The notes: a model not told the origin generated them from the sequence alone. Shown: positions 1 through 9,736, counted from the stretch's first letter. The stretch is 64,000 nt of DNA from Helicobacter canadensis MIT 98-5491 (GCF_000162575.1 NZ_CM000776.2:1559846-1623845), one strand, 5' to 3'. Made by a program: numbers and translations.

Positions 1-338
1 AAACCTATGAATTTTGCTTTTCTTTATACAAAGGAGATTTGGTATTGATTCAAAAAAAGGAAATGCAAGAGTCAGAATTTGCTTATTATAATGGTTTTGA
101 TATTTCAAGTGCAAGTATCTCCCTAGAAAAACACGACAATAAATTTGAAAATTTAACAGAAAATCAAAAACTCCTATTCCCAAAAGCCAAAGAAGGGGAT
201 GTCGAAGTAAGAGGTATAGGAATACAAGGCTTAAAAGTCTTTAAAAAATATATGGTAACACCGCTAGGAGAGATTCAAGAAACAAGAACTGAAGCAAGAC
301 AAAATATCCAACCAAGAAAAAAACATGGCTTACGATGA
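1..338 (+). CDS. cas9: Cas9 C-terminal end (type II-C), cut by window edge
   Basis: Only the last ~111 codons are present, reading from base 3. They form the end of the PAM-interacting domain of a Campylobacter-type Cas9: the order 'FCFSLYKGDLVLIQKKEMQ', then 'SLEKHDNKFENL', then 'GIQGLKVFKKYMV' matches my memory of the C. jejuni Cas9 C-terminus closely. Cas9 is the RNA-guided DNA nuclease of the system and uses the crRNA:tracrRNA duplexes encoded just downstream. The stop codon overlaps the cas1 start by 14 nt, so cas9-cas1-cas2 is one operon. HNH and RuvC domains lie outside the window, so intactness cannot be judged. Confidence 0.93.
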   Translation, partial: TYEFCFSLYKGDLVLIQKKEMQESEFAYYNGFDISSASISLEKHDNKFENLTENQKLLFPKAKEGDVEVRGIGIQGLKVFKKYMVTPLGEIQETRTEARQNIQPRKKHGLR

Positions 339-1215
339 GGCTTTTAAGAGCATTTTGGTTTCAAGCAAGGTTAAATTGAGCCTTGAACTTGAACATCTTG
401 TGATTCAACAAGATAAAAATATAGCCAAAATTTTTCTTAAAGATATTAATTTCATTATATTAGAATCACTCCAAGCAACCCTTACTTCAAAACTACTTAG
501 CACTTTAGCAAAACATAAAATTATCCTTTTAACTTGTGATGAATTTCATCATATAAATGGGATATTTTCTCCATTTTTAGGACATTTTATGAGTGCAAAA
601 ATCGCCAAGATGCAAATACAAGTCAGTTTGCAGAGAAAAGCGATTTTATGGCAAAAAATTATCAAAAATAAAATCTCCAATCAAGCCCATATCCTAAGAC
701 AAGCTCATCACACAACAGAATCTAATGATCTTTTTAAACTAGCAAAAGATGTTACTCTAAATGATGCTAAGAATACAGAAGCAAAAGCTGCAATTTTATA
801 TTTTAAAACTTTATTTGGAAAAGACTTTACAAGAGAAAAGATATGTTTTATTAATTTTGCACTTAATTATGGTTACGCCATTGTAAGGGCTAATATTATT
901 AGAGCAGTTTGTATAAGTGGGCTTCTACCTTGGTATGGAATAAAACACGATAATATCTATAATGATTTTAATCTTTGTGATGATTTAATTGAAGTTTTTA
1001 GACCATTGGTAGATTTTTATGTATTGCATTTAAAAGCCCCAAAAGATTGTGAATTTTTAGACAAAGAAAATAAGCAAAAACTAATCAACATATTGCAAAA
1101 AGAAGTAATATTAGAAAATAAAACCTACCCATTAAATAGAGCTATAAATTTCTATGTTCAAAATTTTAAAAATGCTTTATTAGAAAATGAAAATCTCATA
1201 AAGGTTAAATTCTAA
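325..1215 (+). CDS. cas1: CRISPR-associated endonuclease Cas1, type II-C
   Basis: This is the spacer-integration nuclease (Cas1-Cas2 adaptation complex). It has 296 residues, the usual length for Campylobacter/Helicobacter Cas1. The metal-binding residues expected for the family are visible: Glu near 152 (NTEAKAA), His 208 (GIKHDN), and Asp 220/Glu 223 (DDLIEVFRP). The ATG sits inside the end of cas9 (14-nt overlap), and its stop overlaps the cas2 ATG by one base, implying translational coupling. No lesion was seen, so adaptation could be active. Confidence 0.96.
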   Translation: MAYDEAFKSILVSSKVKLSLELEHLVIQQDKNIAKIFLKDINFIILESLQATLTSKLLSTLAKHKIILLTCDEFHHINGIFSPFLGHFMSAKIAKMQIQVSLQRKAILWQKIIKNKISNQAHILRQAHHTTESNDLFKLAKDVTLNDAKNTEAKAAILYFKTLFGKDFTREKICFINFALNYGYAIVRANIIRAVCISGLLPWYGIKHDNIYNDFNLCDDLIEVFRPLVDFYVLHLKAPKDCEFLDKENKQKLINILQKEVILENKTYPLNRAINFYVQNFKNALLENENLIKVKF

Positions 1216-1592
1216 TGGTGAAGGATAAATTTATGCGGATATTACTAATGTTTGATATGCCAACAAAAAGCAAAAAAGATCAAAAAAATGCTACAAAATT
1301 TAGAAACGCATTAATAAAGCTTGGTTTTTTTATGATGCAATTTAGCGTTTATGTAAGAATCTGCAAAGGGCTAATGTCTGCCAAAAGCACCATAAAATCT
1401 ATAGAAAAGATTTTACCACCTTGTGGAAATATAAGGGTTTTAATAATAACAGAGAAGCAATTTGATAATATGCAAATACTTTTGGGAGAAGCATCCTTTA
1501 ATGAACAGATAAATAATAGCAAGAATTTAACACTTTTTGAATGGAGTGAAAATACACAAGATTATAAATATTCCAAAGAAAGCATAAAATAA
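1215..1592 (+). CDS. cas2: CRISPR-associated endoribonuclease Cas2
   Basis: Small ferredoxin-fold partner of Cas1 in spacer acquisition, 125 residues. The first strand carries the family Asp (LLMFDMP, Asp14), and 'MMQFSVYVRIC' matches the second conserved strand. It overlaps cas1 by one nucleotide (TAATG). Its stop codon lies directly against the 3' end of the tracrRNA on the opposite strand, so the two transcripts converge. The last ~20 codons are partly duplicated, inverted and diverged at about 5388-5450 (see the cas2 remnant). Confidence 0.94.
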   Translation: MVKDKFMRILLMFDMPTKSKKDQKNATKFRNALIKLGFFMMQFSVYVRICKGLMSAKSTIKSIEKILPPCGNIRVLIITEKQFDNMQILLGEASFNEQINNSKNLTLFEWSENTQDYKYSKESIK

Positions 1593-1672
1593 AGATTCGG
1601 TTTTAAAAGGAATTTTAATCCTGCGTGGCTTACCGAAAACCACTTATTTTAGTCCCTTTTTAAATTTCTTTA
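1591..1672 (-). ncRNA. tracrRNA, copy 1
   Basis: Read on the minus strand, the anti-repeat (1646-1671) is complementary to the CRISPR repeat with one internal mismatch. It is followed by a short GTGG/CCAC hairpin, a GGA..TCC element and an AAAACC tail able to pair with the GGTTTT of the first hairpin, as in the C. jejuni tracrRNA. The RNA pairs with crRNA and loads Cas9. It lies between cas2 and the array. Ends are estimated by analogy with C. jejuni; no clear long U-tract is seen. The whole RNA is repeated base for base at 5309-5389. Confidence 0.88.
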
Positions 1673-1677
1673 GAAAA

Positions 1678-1688
1678 ATTTTAGCATA
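1678..1688 (-). promoter_or_regulatory. tracrRNA promoter (-10), copy 1
   Basis: On the minus strand the sequence TATGCTAAAAT is an extended -10 box of the campylobacterial type. It lies about 7 nt before the anti-repeat, the right distance for a start at the first base of the tracrRNA. An identical box precedes copy 2. Confidence 0.7.
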
Positions 1689-1743
1689 TTTTTCACTAAT
1701 TTTTCTACTTAAATCCCTAAATTTCTTGGTTTTTTAGGTATAA

Positions 1744-1911
1744 ATTTTACCATAAAGAAATTTAAGAAGGGACTAAAACTCCTTGATAGCAGGTTTTAGA
1801 ATATCTTTAATTTTACCATAAAGAAATTTAAGAAGGGACTAAAACCATTCATAGACCTACTTATAACAATGTTTAATTTTACCATAAAGAAATTTAAGAA
1901 GGGACTAAAAC
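1744..1911 (-). CRISPR. CRISPR array 1: three 36-nt repeats, two 30-nt spacers
   Basis: Repeats are at 1744-1779, 1810-1845 and 1876-1911 and are identical to each other; spacers are 1780-1809 and 1846-1875. In crRNA sense (minus) each repeat begins GTTTTAGTCCC and ends TATGGTAAAAT. That ending is an extended -10 box, so each repeat can start its own crRNA, as known for C. jejuni and Neisseria II-C arrays. The last repeat reads into the tracrRNA promoter region. The array is very short; spacer targets cannot be determined here. Confidence 0.95.
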
Positions 1912-2312
1912 CAAAAGCGTTAGCATTTGTAGCTACAAAGAGTAACCTCGCCCTAAGTATAATTATAGCAAAAATTCATCTTTTTTAGGATTTAAACCTT
2001 AAACCATTTTCCCTTGTTTAATATAGATTCTTGTTTAATATATCTTGTTTAGAAAAAAATCGATGTCGTATTTTAGGGCATTTGAGAGGTGTAAAAATGG
2101 CTAAAGGTAACTTTTTTAATGTGAAAAACCTTAAACGACTATTTCAACGCTATTGATAAGCCTTTTTTGAGAAAAAATAAGGCTCTCTAGATTCGTAAAA
2201 TAGGAGTTGCTCGTTTTCAAAACACTTATTTAGCTACAATTTTAGATTATGTGTTACTGATTCATACAAAATATTCAATCTATAAATAAATTTTGGTAAA
2301 ACAAGGAATATA
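1912..2312. other. Array-distal non-coding stretch with possible leader
   Basis: About 400 nt without a convincing gene. Next to the last repeat is an imperfect palindrome (1919-1946) with a perfect 14-bp core TTTGTAGCTACAAA (1926-1939). A minus-strand extended -10 (TGCTATAAT, 1962-1970) points into the array. A 19-codon ATG reading frame (2097-2156) preceded by AGAGG is present but has no recognisable product. A loose hairpin AGCCTT..AAGGCT lies near 2158-2187. Confidence 0.5.
1962..1970 (-). promoter_or_regulatory. Putative leader promoter (-10) reading into CRISPR array 1
   Basis: The minus strand reads TGCTATAAT, a near-perfect extended -10, about 50 nt outside the array-distal repeat and directed toward it. 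It could produce a long precursor crRNA in addition to the promoters inside each repeat. Confidence 0.4.
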
Positions 2313-2807
2313 ATAAAAAACTAAATAAAAAATTAGTATTTATCTGTAATTGCTGGTCTTTTAAGCAATGCTTTTGCTATTGATTTAATTTCTGTGGCTA
2401 CTAATGGAAAATCTAATGAAAATTCTTTGGGTGTTAAAACACTCAATAATCAAGAGATGAGTGAGATTTTGGGCGGAGCTTATGCACAACAAGCAATTAG
2501 AAAGCAATATGGAGTTGTAGATAATTTTGGAAATAATATTTATTACACTGCATATTATGAAGTTAGATTGGAAACGGGAGATTCTGCTTATTTTAATCTT
2601 GGTTCAGATTATTACGCTGCTATTGCCACAACTTATAATTTCAAAACTAACAAAATTACATCGGAAGTGGTAAAAATTAACAAAAATAATCCTAGCAATG
2701 TTAAAACTTTAGATTTTCAAAATAATGTAATAGGCAGAATTAAAAATTATAAAGCGGTTGAAAGCTGGATAAAACAAGATAAAATCAATATTAAATATTT
2801 CAAATAA
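2313..2807 (+). pseudogene. Exported protein with double-glycine leader; start and signal peptide broken by two indels
   Basis: The open part (2337-2807; first possible start GTG 2394, no RBS) encodes a double-glycine leader, 'LNNQEMSEILGG', of the kind cut by C39 peptidases, then a ~106-residue product rich in Tyr/Asn. Upstream, AAGGA (2303-2307) is correctly spaced for a start at 2313 if one G is restored after 2314. Removing one T at 2339-2341 then gives a clean Sec signal (KKLNKK, LVLSVIAGLLS, NAFA). So the gene seems to have lost its start codon and to be frameshifted in the signal. The periplasmic C39 peptidase at 4013 is the likely processing partner. Product function unknown. Sequencing error is an alternative. 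Confidence 0.6.
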
Positions 2808-2822
2808 CTTGGAATTATTTTT

Positions 2823-2893
2823 GCTTACCTTTTTATAAAAATGATTTGATGCAAAATCCCAAACAAATTGCAGTAGAATCATCAAAGGTAAGC
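2823..2893 (+). promoter_or_regulatory. Inverted repeat covering the RBS of the next gene
   Basis: GCTTACCTTT (2823-2832) and AAAGGTAAGC (2884-2893) are perfectly complementary over 10 bp, and the right arm contains the AAAGG ribosome binding site two bases before the ATG at 2895. Pairing in mRNA would hide the RBS. The loop is about 51 nt, so the strength of the structure is uncertain. Confidence 0.45.
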
Positions 2894-2894
2894 T

Positions 2895-4013
2895 ATGCAA
2901 ATTAACACCTCTAATTACTTGAACCTTTATTCTAATTCCTATAATATCAATTCTAAAGAATCTACGCAATCCATAAGTCAAAATTTTAATACCACAGAAA
3001 ATTTATCACAGAATAATAAAAATAATGTAGAAAGAGATACCAAACAAATAATATCCGAAATTCTTTCCAACAAAGAGGAATTGCCAGCTTATATAAGTCA
3101 TTCTTATCATCAAAATATTGACAATATAGAAAAATTACAGAATCTAGCACAAGCTCATCTTCAATTTATTGAAACATATAATGGAGTGCTTCCAACAGAA
3201 TTGGAAGCCAAACAATCAATACAATTCCTTATGCAAGAAGCAGAAGAAATTTTAAGCGTTGCTTATAACAAACAACCTAATAGCGAGGAATTTAGAAATT
3301 TACTTGGAATTTTTTCATTCGCACAAGATTCTATTAATGATTTTAGTAACAATAAACAAAAATTGTTAAACCTGTTAAAACAAGGGCAAAGTAGCCTAGA
3401 ATATGCCACAAGCGATGAGTTTTATCATAAGCTTTTTACAAAAGCTAATGGTTCTAACACACAAACCTTAGAAGAGATTGATAGACTTTCAAAAATTAAT
3501 GAAGAGCAAGGTTTTTTGAGAGATTATAATGTCAATGCCACTCTAATATCTAGCTATTTACAAGACTTTTTCACTATGGCTAATGATTTTGGATTTATCT
3601 CCAAAGACAAAGAAAACAAGATTTATCAAGAATTACAAACAAGTGCTATCTATCTAGGCTCTCAGGGTGGCAATATTGGAAATTCTTTTAAAATTGAAAA
3701 TTTCACTATTTCTTGGGAGGGTAATAGCACTCTATTTAATGCTTACCTCAATGGCTCTAAAATCTCTATTGCTTCACAATCCACATCTAATGATTTCCTT
3801 GCCTCTCTTACCTCTAACTTTGATACTACCCAAAGCATTTTTGATATACTCAATCAAAAAGAAAAACTAGAAAAGGAAAATCAAGACTTGAAAAACAAAC
3901 AAGCCATAGAGGCATATAGTTATGGCAATGGATATTCTAGCACTTTAACTTCTAAAACTTCTAAAGAAATAGATAGTTTCATTAATCAAATGATCAAGGA
4001 AGCAAAAGCATAA
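2895..4013 (+). CDS. Hypothetical protein of the C39-peptidase operon
   Basis: A 372-residue protein that I do not recognise. It has no signal peptide and no membrane segment, and is rich in Asn, Gln and Ser. It appears mostly helical, with a Lys/Glu-rich predicted coiled coil near residues 315-335 (QKEKLEKENQDLKNKQ). The N-terminus (MQINTSNYLNLY) resembles the start of several Helicobacter cytoplasmic or flagella-associated proteins, but that is only a resemblance. Start chosen at the ATG after AAAGG. It overlaps the C39 peptidase start by one nucleotide (TAATG), so the two are translationally coupled. A role in making or exporting the GG-leader product is inferred from position only. Confidence 0.75.
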   Translation: MQINTSNYLNLYSNSYNINSKESTQSISQNFNTTENLSQNNKNNVERDTKQIISEILSNKEELPAYISHSYHQNIDNIEKLQNLAQAHLQFIETYNGVLPTELEAKQSIQFLMQEAEEILSVAYNKQPNSEEFRNLLGIFSFAQDSINDFSNNKQKLLNLLKQGQSSLEYATSDEFYHKLFTKANGSNTQTLEEIDRLSKINEEQGFLRDYNVNATLISSYLQDFFTMANDFGFISKDKENKIYQELQTSAIYLGSQGGNIGNSFKIENFTISWEGNSTLFNAYLNGSKISIASQSTSNDFLASLTSNFDTTQSIFDILNQKEKLEKENQDLKNKQAIEAYSYGNGYSSTLTSKTSKEIDSFINQMIKEAKA

Positions 4014-4582
4014 TGCAAAAAATGCTTTTATTGCGCATTTTTTTGCTTGTTTTTATAACAAACTTTGCTTTTGCTTTTAGCGTTAAATCTCTACAAGAAC
4101 TCCACAATCAAAATGTTATAAGGCAGCAATATGAGGAATCTTGTGGGGCTTCTGCTTTAGCTACTTTACTTAATTTCTTTGAATTTAGACAATATAGCGA
4201 ACAAGATATACTTGCTTTTTTAAATCAAAAAACCGATATGTTAAGCTTCAAAGAATTGCAAGAAGTGGCAAATACTCTAGGTTATGCAACTAAAGGCTTT
4301 CAACTCCAAAGAGAAATATTAGAACAAACTTCTTATCCTTTGCTTGTAAGAATAGAAAATGACCCTAGATTCCCTCATTTTGTTGTAATTATCAATCACA
4401 AAGGCGATTTTATTCAAGTTTTTGACCCTAATTTTGGACAATATAAAGCAACCAAAAAAGAGTTTTATTCTGTATGGGATAGGAATCATACAGGTGGATT
4501 TGCTCTTGTAATTGCTAAAAATGAAAACTCCAAACCTATGATAAAAGATTTAGAATTTCCTAACGAAGCATTTTTCAAGTAA
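4013..4582 (+). CDS. Periplasmic C39-family cysteine peptidase
   Basis: 189 residues with an N-terminal Sec signal (MLLLRIFLLVFITNFAFA), then a stand-alone C39 domain without an ABC transporter. The catalytic set is visible: oxyanion Gln38, Cys44 (ESCGASA), His122 (FPHFVVI) and Asp138 (VFDPNFG). C39 peptidases cut after double-glycine leaders; one such leader lies at 2448-2483 in the same cluster. In the Pseudomonas functional-amyloid operon, FapD is also a stand-alone C39 peptidase acting outside the cytoplasm, so this may be a similar arrangement (inference). Coupled to the upstream gene by a one-base overlap. Confidence 0.88.
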   Translation: MQKMLLLRIFLLVFITNFAFAFSVKSLQELHNQNVIRQQYEESCGASALATLLNFFEFRQYSEQDILAFLNQKTDMLSFKELQEVANTLGYATKGFQLQREILEQTSYPLLVRIENDPRFPHFVVIINHKGDFIQVFDPNFGQYKATKKEFYSVWDRNHTGGFALVIAKNENSKPMIKDLEFPNEAFFK

Positions 4583-4650
4583 TTTACAATTCCATTCTAA
4601 AATTTATCGCTTTAAAACCAAATATGGAATACTCATTGCTAATCCTTAGC

Positions 4651-4656
4651 TATAAT
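4651..4656 (+). promoter_or_regulatory. Promoter (-10) of the outer-membrane protein gene
   Basis: TATAAT preceded by TTAGC, about 20 nt upstream of the ATG at 4676; an AAAGGA ribosome binding site lies between them. The 93-nt gap after the peptidase gene contains no gene. Confidence 0.55.
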
Positions 4657-4675
4657 TTTTTTATAAAGGATTACA

Positions 4676-5152
4676 ATGTTAAAAAGGATTTTAGTCTCTT
4701 TTTTTGGATTAATTTCAATTAGTTTCGCTTCTGACCCCATTACTTTGGATTCGCTTTTTAAAAAACAAATTGGCTTAAGAAGTATTACAAGCGTAAGTTA
4801 TCTAAGTAGTGGTAATGCCTACATTTATAATATGTATCCCACACTTGTGGCACAGCCTGACACAAAAACTTGGACAGATACAAAACAAGTCTCTATTAGT
4901 CAAACTTTTATTTACACTCTTACACCTAAATTTGATATTCTTGTAGCTGGTAATGGAAGCTATAAACAAAACGAATATGTAAGCAATTTTGGTTTTTCTT
5001 TTGAAAGTGAGAGAAGTTTTGATTTTGATTCTTTATGGATTGGTGGAATTTATACAGGGGATACTATCGGAGGTATTTTTGTCCCACAAGTTACCCTACA
5101 AGGTGGAGTTATTCAAAGAGAGGAACATTTTGATGTTTTAGTTCCTTCTTAA
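4676..5152 (+). pseudogene. Outer-membrane beta-barrel protein, truncated at a CRISPR repeat
   Basis: 158 codons. A Sec signal (LVSFFGLISISFA) is followed by alternating-strand sequence typical of an outer-membrane barrel (SVSYLSSGNAYIY; VSISQTFIYTLTPKFDILVAGNGSY). Proteins of this kind sit next to stand-alone C39 peptidases in other bacteria and resemble secretion channels (from memory). The ORF runs into CRISPR repeat 5135-5170: its last five codons and TAA stop (VLVPS-stop) are repeat sequence, so the native C-terminal half is missing. No continuation of the barrel was found in the window. Promoter and RBS are intact, so a truncated product could still be made. Confidence 0.72.
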
Positions 5153-5236
5153 ATTTCTTTATGGTAAAATTCTAGATGATTTAGTAAATGAAAGAATAAG
5201 GTTTTAGTTCCTTCTTAAATTTCTTTATGGTAAAAT
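5135..5236 (+). CRISPR. CRISPR array 2: two 36-nt repeats, one 30-nt spacer
   Basis: Repeats 5135-5170 and 5201-5236 are identical to each other and differ from array 1 by one base (GTTTTAGTTCC versus GTTTTAGTCCC). The spacer is 5171-5200, exactly 30 nt like those of array 1. In this copy the crRNA sense is the plus strand. Each repeat ends in TATGGTAAAAT, the internal extended -10. The variant base would make a G-U pair with the tracrRNA, so pairing is retained. The 5' end of the array lies inside the outer-membrane protein ORF, without a leader of the array 1 type. Confidence 0.9.
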
Positions 5237-5291
5237 TTATACCTAAAAAACCAAGAAATTTAGGGATTTAAGTAGAAAAATTAGTGAAAAA

Positions 5292-5302
5292 TATGCTAAA
5301 AT
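5292..5302 (+). promoter_or_regulatory. tracrRNA promoter (-10), copy 2
   Basis: TATGCTAAAAT, identical to the box of copy 1 and at the same distance from the anti-repeat. It lies within the perfect 196-bp inverted repeat. Confidence 0.68.
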
Positions 5303-5308
5303 TTTTCT

Positions 5309-5389
5309 AAAGAAATTTAAAAAGGGACTAAAATAAGTGGTTTTCGGTAAGCCACGCAGGATTAAAATTCCTTTTAAAACCGAATCTTT
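5309..5389 (+). ncRNA. tracrRNA, copy 2 (inverted duplicate)
   Basis: Base-for-base identical to copy 1 on the opposite strand: anti-repeat, GTGG/CCAC hairpin, GGA..TCC element and AAAACC tail, with the same upstream -10. It would give the same RNA. Only the short array 2 precedes it. If array 2 is transcribed, it sits next to its own tracrRNA, as array 1 does. Confidence 0.85.
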
Positions 5390-5450
5390 ATTTTATGCTT
5401 TCTTTAGAATATTTATAATCTTTTGTATTTCTCGCTCCATTTAAAAAGTA
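5388..5450 (-). pseudogene. Remnant of the cas2 3' end
   Basis: Reverse complement of this stretch follows the last codons of cas2 (1530-1592): the final ~18 bases before the stop are the same with one change at 5406, and further upstream identity decays (for example ATGGAGCGAGAAA against ATGGAGTGAAAAT). It has no start and is not an expressed gene. It shows that the duplicated module includes cas2 tail, tracrRNA and array, and that the duplication is old enough for the coding part to drift while the RNA part stayed identical. Confidence 0.75.
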
Positions 5451-5600
5451 TTTCCTAAAAATAATGTAATTAAACCACAATTACTTATTTAAACAAAGAA
5501 TCCAATAGATTTATTGAGTAAAAATTTACACCATTAAGATTTTACAAACACTTTTAATAGAACTAATGCTATTTCAATTTCTTTAGCCACCAATAATCCA
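5451..5600. other. AT-rich non-coding stretch
   Basis: No reading frame, RNA structure or repeat that I can support between the cas2 remnant and the tandem duplication. Confidence 0.5.
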
Positions 5601-5900
5601 AATAAATTTAAACCCAACAATCATTCAAACAAACGCACCAATTCCAACCTATTTAAACCCTTTTACACCCCTTTAGCAGAATCACATCAACACCAATCAT
5701 CAATAATCTAGATCTTTATTTATTGAACCTTATTTATTAAGTCTTTCAATAATAAATTTAAACCCAACAATCATTCAAACAAACGCACCAATTCCAACCT
5801 ATTTAAACCCTTTTACACCCCTTTAGCAGAATCACATCAACACCAATCATCAATAATCTAGATCTTTATTTATTGAACCTTATTTATTAAGTCTTTCAAT
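5601..5900 (+). repeat. Perfect 150-bp tandem duplication (two units)
   Basis: Unit 1 is 5601-5750 and unit 2 is 5751-5900; the two are identical. Each starts AATAAATTTAAACCCAAC and ends AAGTCTTTCAAT. The unit has no long reading frame and is very poor in G on this strand. It lies between the CRISPR island and the rRNA operon terminus. Confidence 0.93.
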
Positions 5901-6446
5901 CTCTAGCAACTCTTTATTATCCCACCCTTTCCCTTTTACACTAGAATTTCTATCTTTTATTTTTTCAGTTTCTCCCCAACAATCCTAATGTTAAAAATTA
6001 CAAAGCTCATCATCAAACACCCACAAACCTATACAAAAACCTATACAAACCTTAAATTTACCATTTTAAAATATTTATATTTTATTCTATTACCTTCCAA
6101 TACACAACTCACACATTATTGATTAAGCAACCTATTTGCATATAATAAGACTATTTAAAAATATAAAATAATATTATTATCTTTAAACCAAATACTATTT
6201 CTCTTTTTTAAGACAAATTTACCGCTAACAATAAGCAATATCTCTTATATTAAAATAACTTTTTTCTTTAATAGTTTTCAAGTATTTTTATTTTTATTAT
6301 CTAAATCTTATATTTCTTATATCCATTCACACACTTATTATCTATATTATCTTATAATTCTTTTCTATCTATTCAATGATTTAGTTAATATAAGTTTTAC
6401 AAGGGAGAAATAAAAAGCAGTTTAACTCATTTTCTTTTACACTCTC
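5901..6446. other. AT-rich region downstream of the rRNA operon
   Basis: About 540 nt without a supported gene. It receives readthrough from the 5S gene (minus strand). I see T-rich runs but no strong GC hairpin that would mark a clear terminator. Confidence 0.5.
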
Positions 6447-6568
6447 ATCTCCGCACCGTCCTACTTTACCACATCTGAAAGTTGCAGTATCATCAGCGAA
6501 GAAGAGCTTAACTTCTAGGTTCGGAATGGAGCTAGGTGGAACCTCTTCTCTATTAGCACGAAGATGAC
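6447..6568 (-). rRNA. rrf: 5S ribosomal RNA
   Basis: On the minus strand the conserved 5S core is present: CCATTCCGAACCTAGAAGTTAAG, given here only by its landmarks (TTCCGAAC near 6516-6523 and GATGATACTGC near 6484-6494), with complementary ends around TCTTCGTGCTA and a GGAGATGAGA tail. It is the last gene of the rRNA operon; ends are approximate to a few bases. Confidence 0.9.
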
Positions 6569-6654
6569 AATGTAAAAAAAGCCTATTAGTATCAATCACT
6601 AACTAAGATTTAAGAGTGCTTTACACTCATTAAGGCAGTGGCTTAAAGTCTTTA

Positions 6655-9543
<2,889 letters not shown>

Positions 9544-9736
9544 ATTCTAACGCCACTGCCTTAAAGAATGTAAATCTCTAAGATTAACAATCTTTAGGCA
9601 AATCTTTAGTTATTTGTTTGCGTGATTGTAGTTATTTACTTATATAGGCTTTAACAATGAGTTTTTAAATAACTTTTAGACTTAAAAAGTCTAATGTGAA
9701 TCTTAAGATTAAAAAAACTCACATTAAACCTTTTAA

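Larger units (their letters stand above)
1575..1770 (+). repeat. 196-bp inverted repeat, left arm
   Basis: Pairs perfectly with the reverse complement of 5210-5405. The arm covers the cas2 tail, the tracrRNA and its promoter, the spacer to the array and most of the first repeat. Mismatches bound it at 1574 and 1771; weaker homology continues on the cas2 side. Confidence 0.9.
5210..5405 (-). repeat. 196-bp inverted repeat, right arm
   Basis: Perfect inverted match to 1575-1770, with mismatches at 5209 (repeat C/T variant) and 5406 (cas2 tail). The two arms bracket about 3.4 kb containing both arrays and the C39-peptidase operon, so homologous recombination between arms would invert that segment. 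Confidence 0.9.

Noticed and set aside
2097..2156. 19-codon ORF MAKGNFFNVKNLKRLFQRY
   Set aside because: It has a fair RBS but is too short, with no recognisable features; mentioned only in the region note.
2158..2187. Hairpin AGCCTT..AAGGCT as terminator
   Set aside because: No clear U-run on either strand and no gene upstream that needs it.
2709..2981. 90-codon minus-strand reading frame
   Set aside because: It overlaps two better genes, starts in the coding part of one and shows no signal or RBS.
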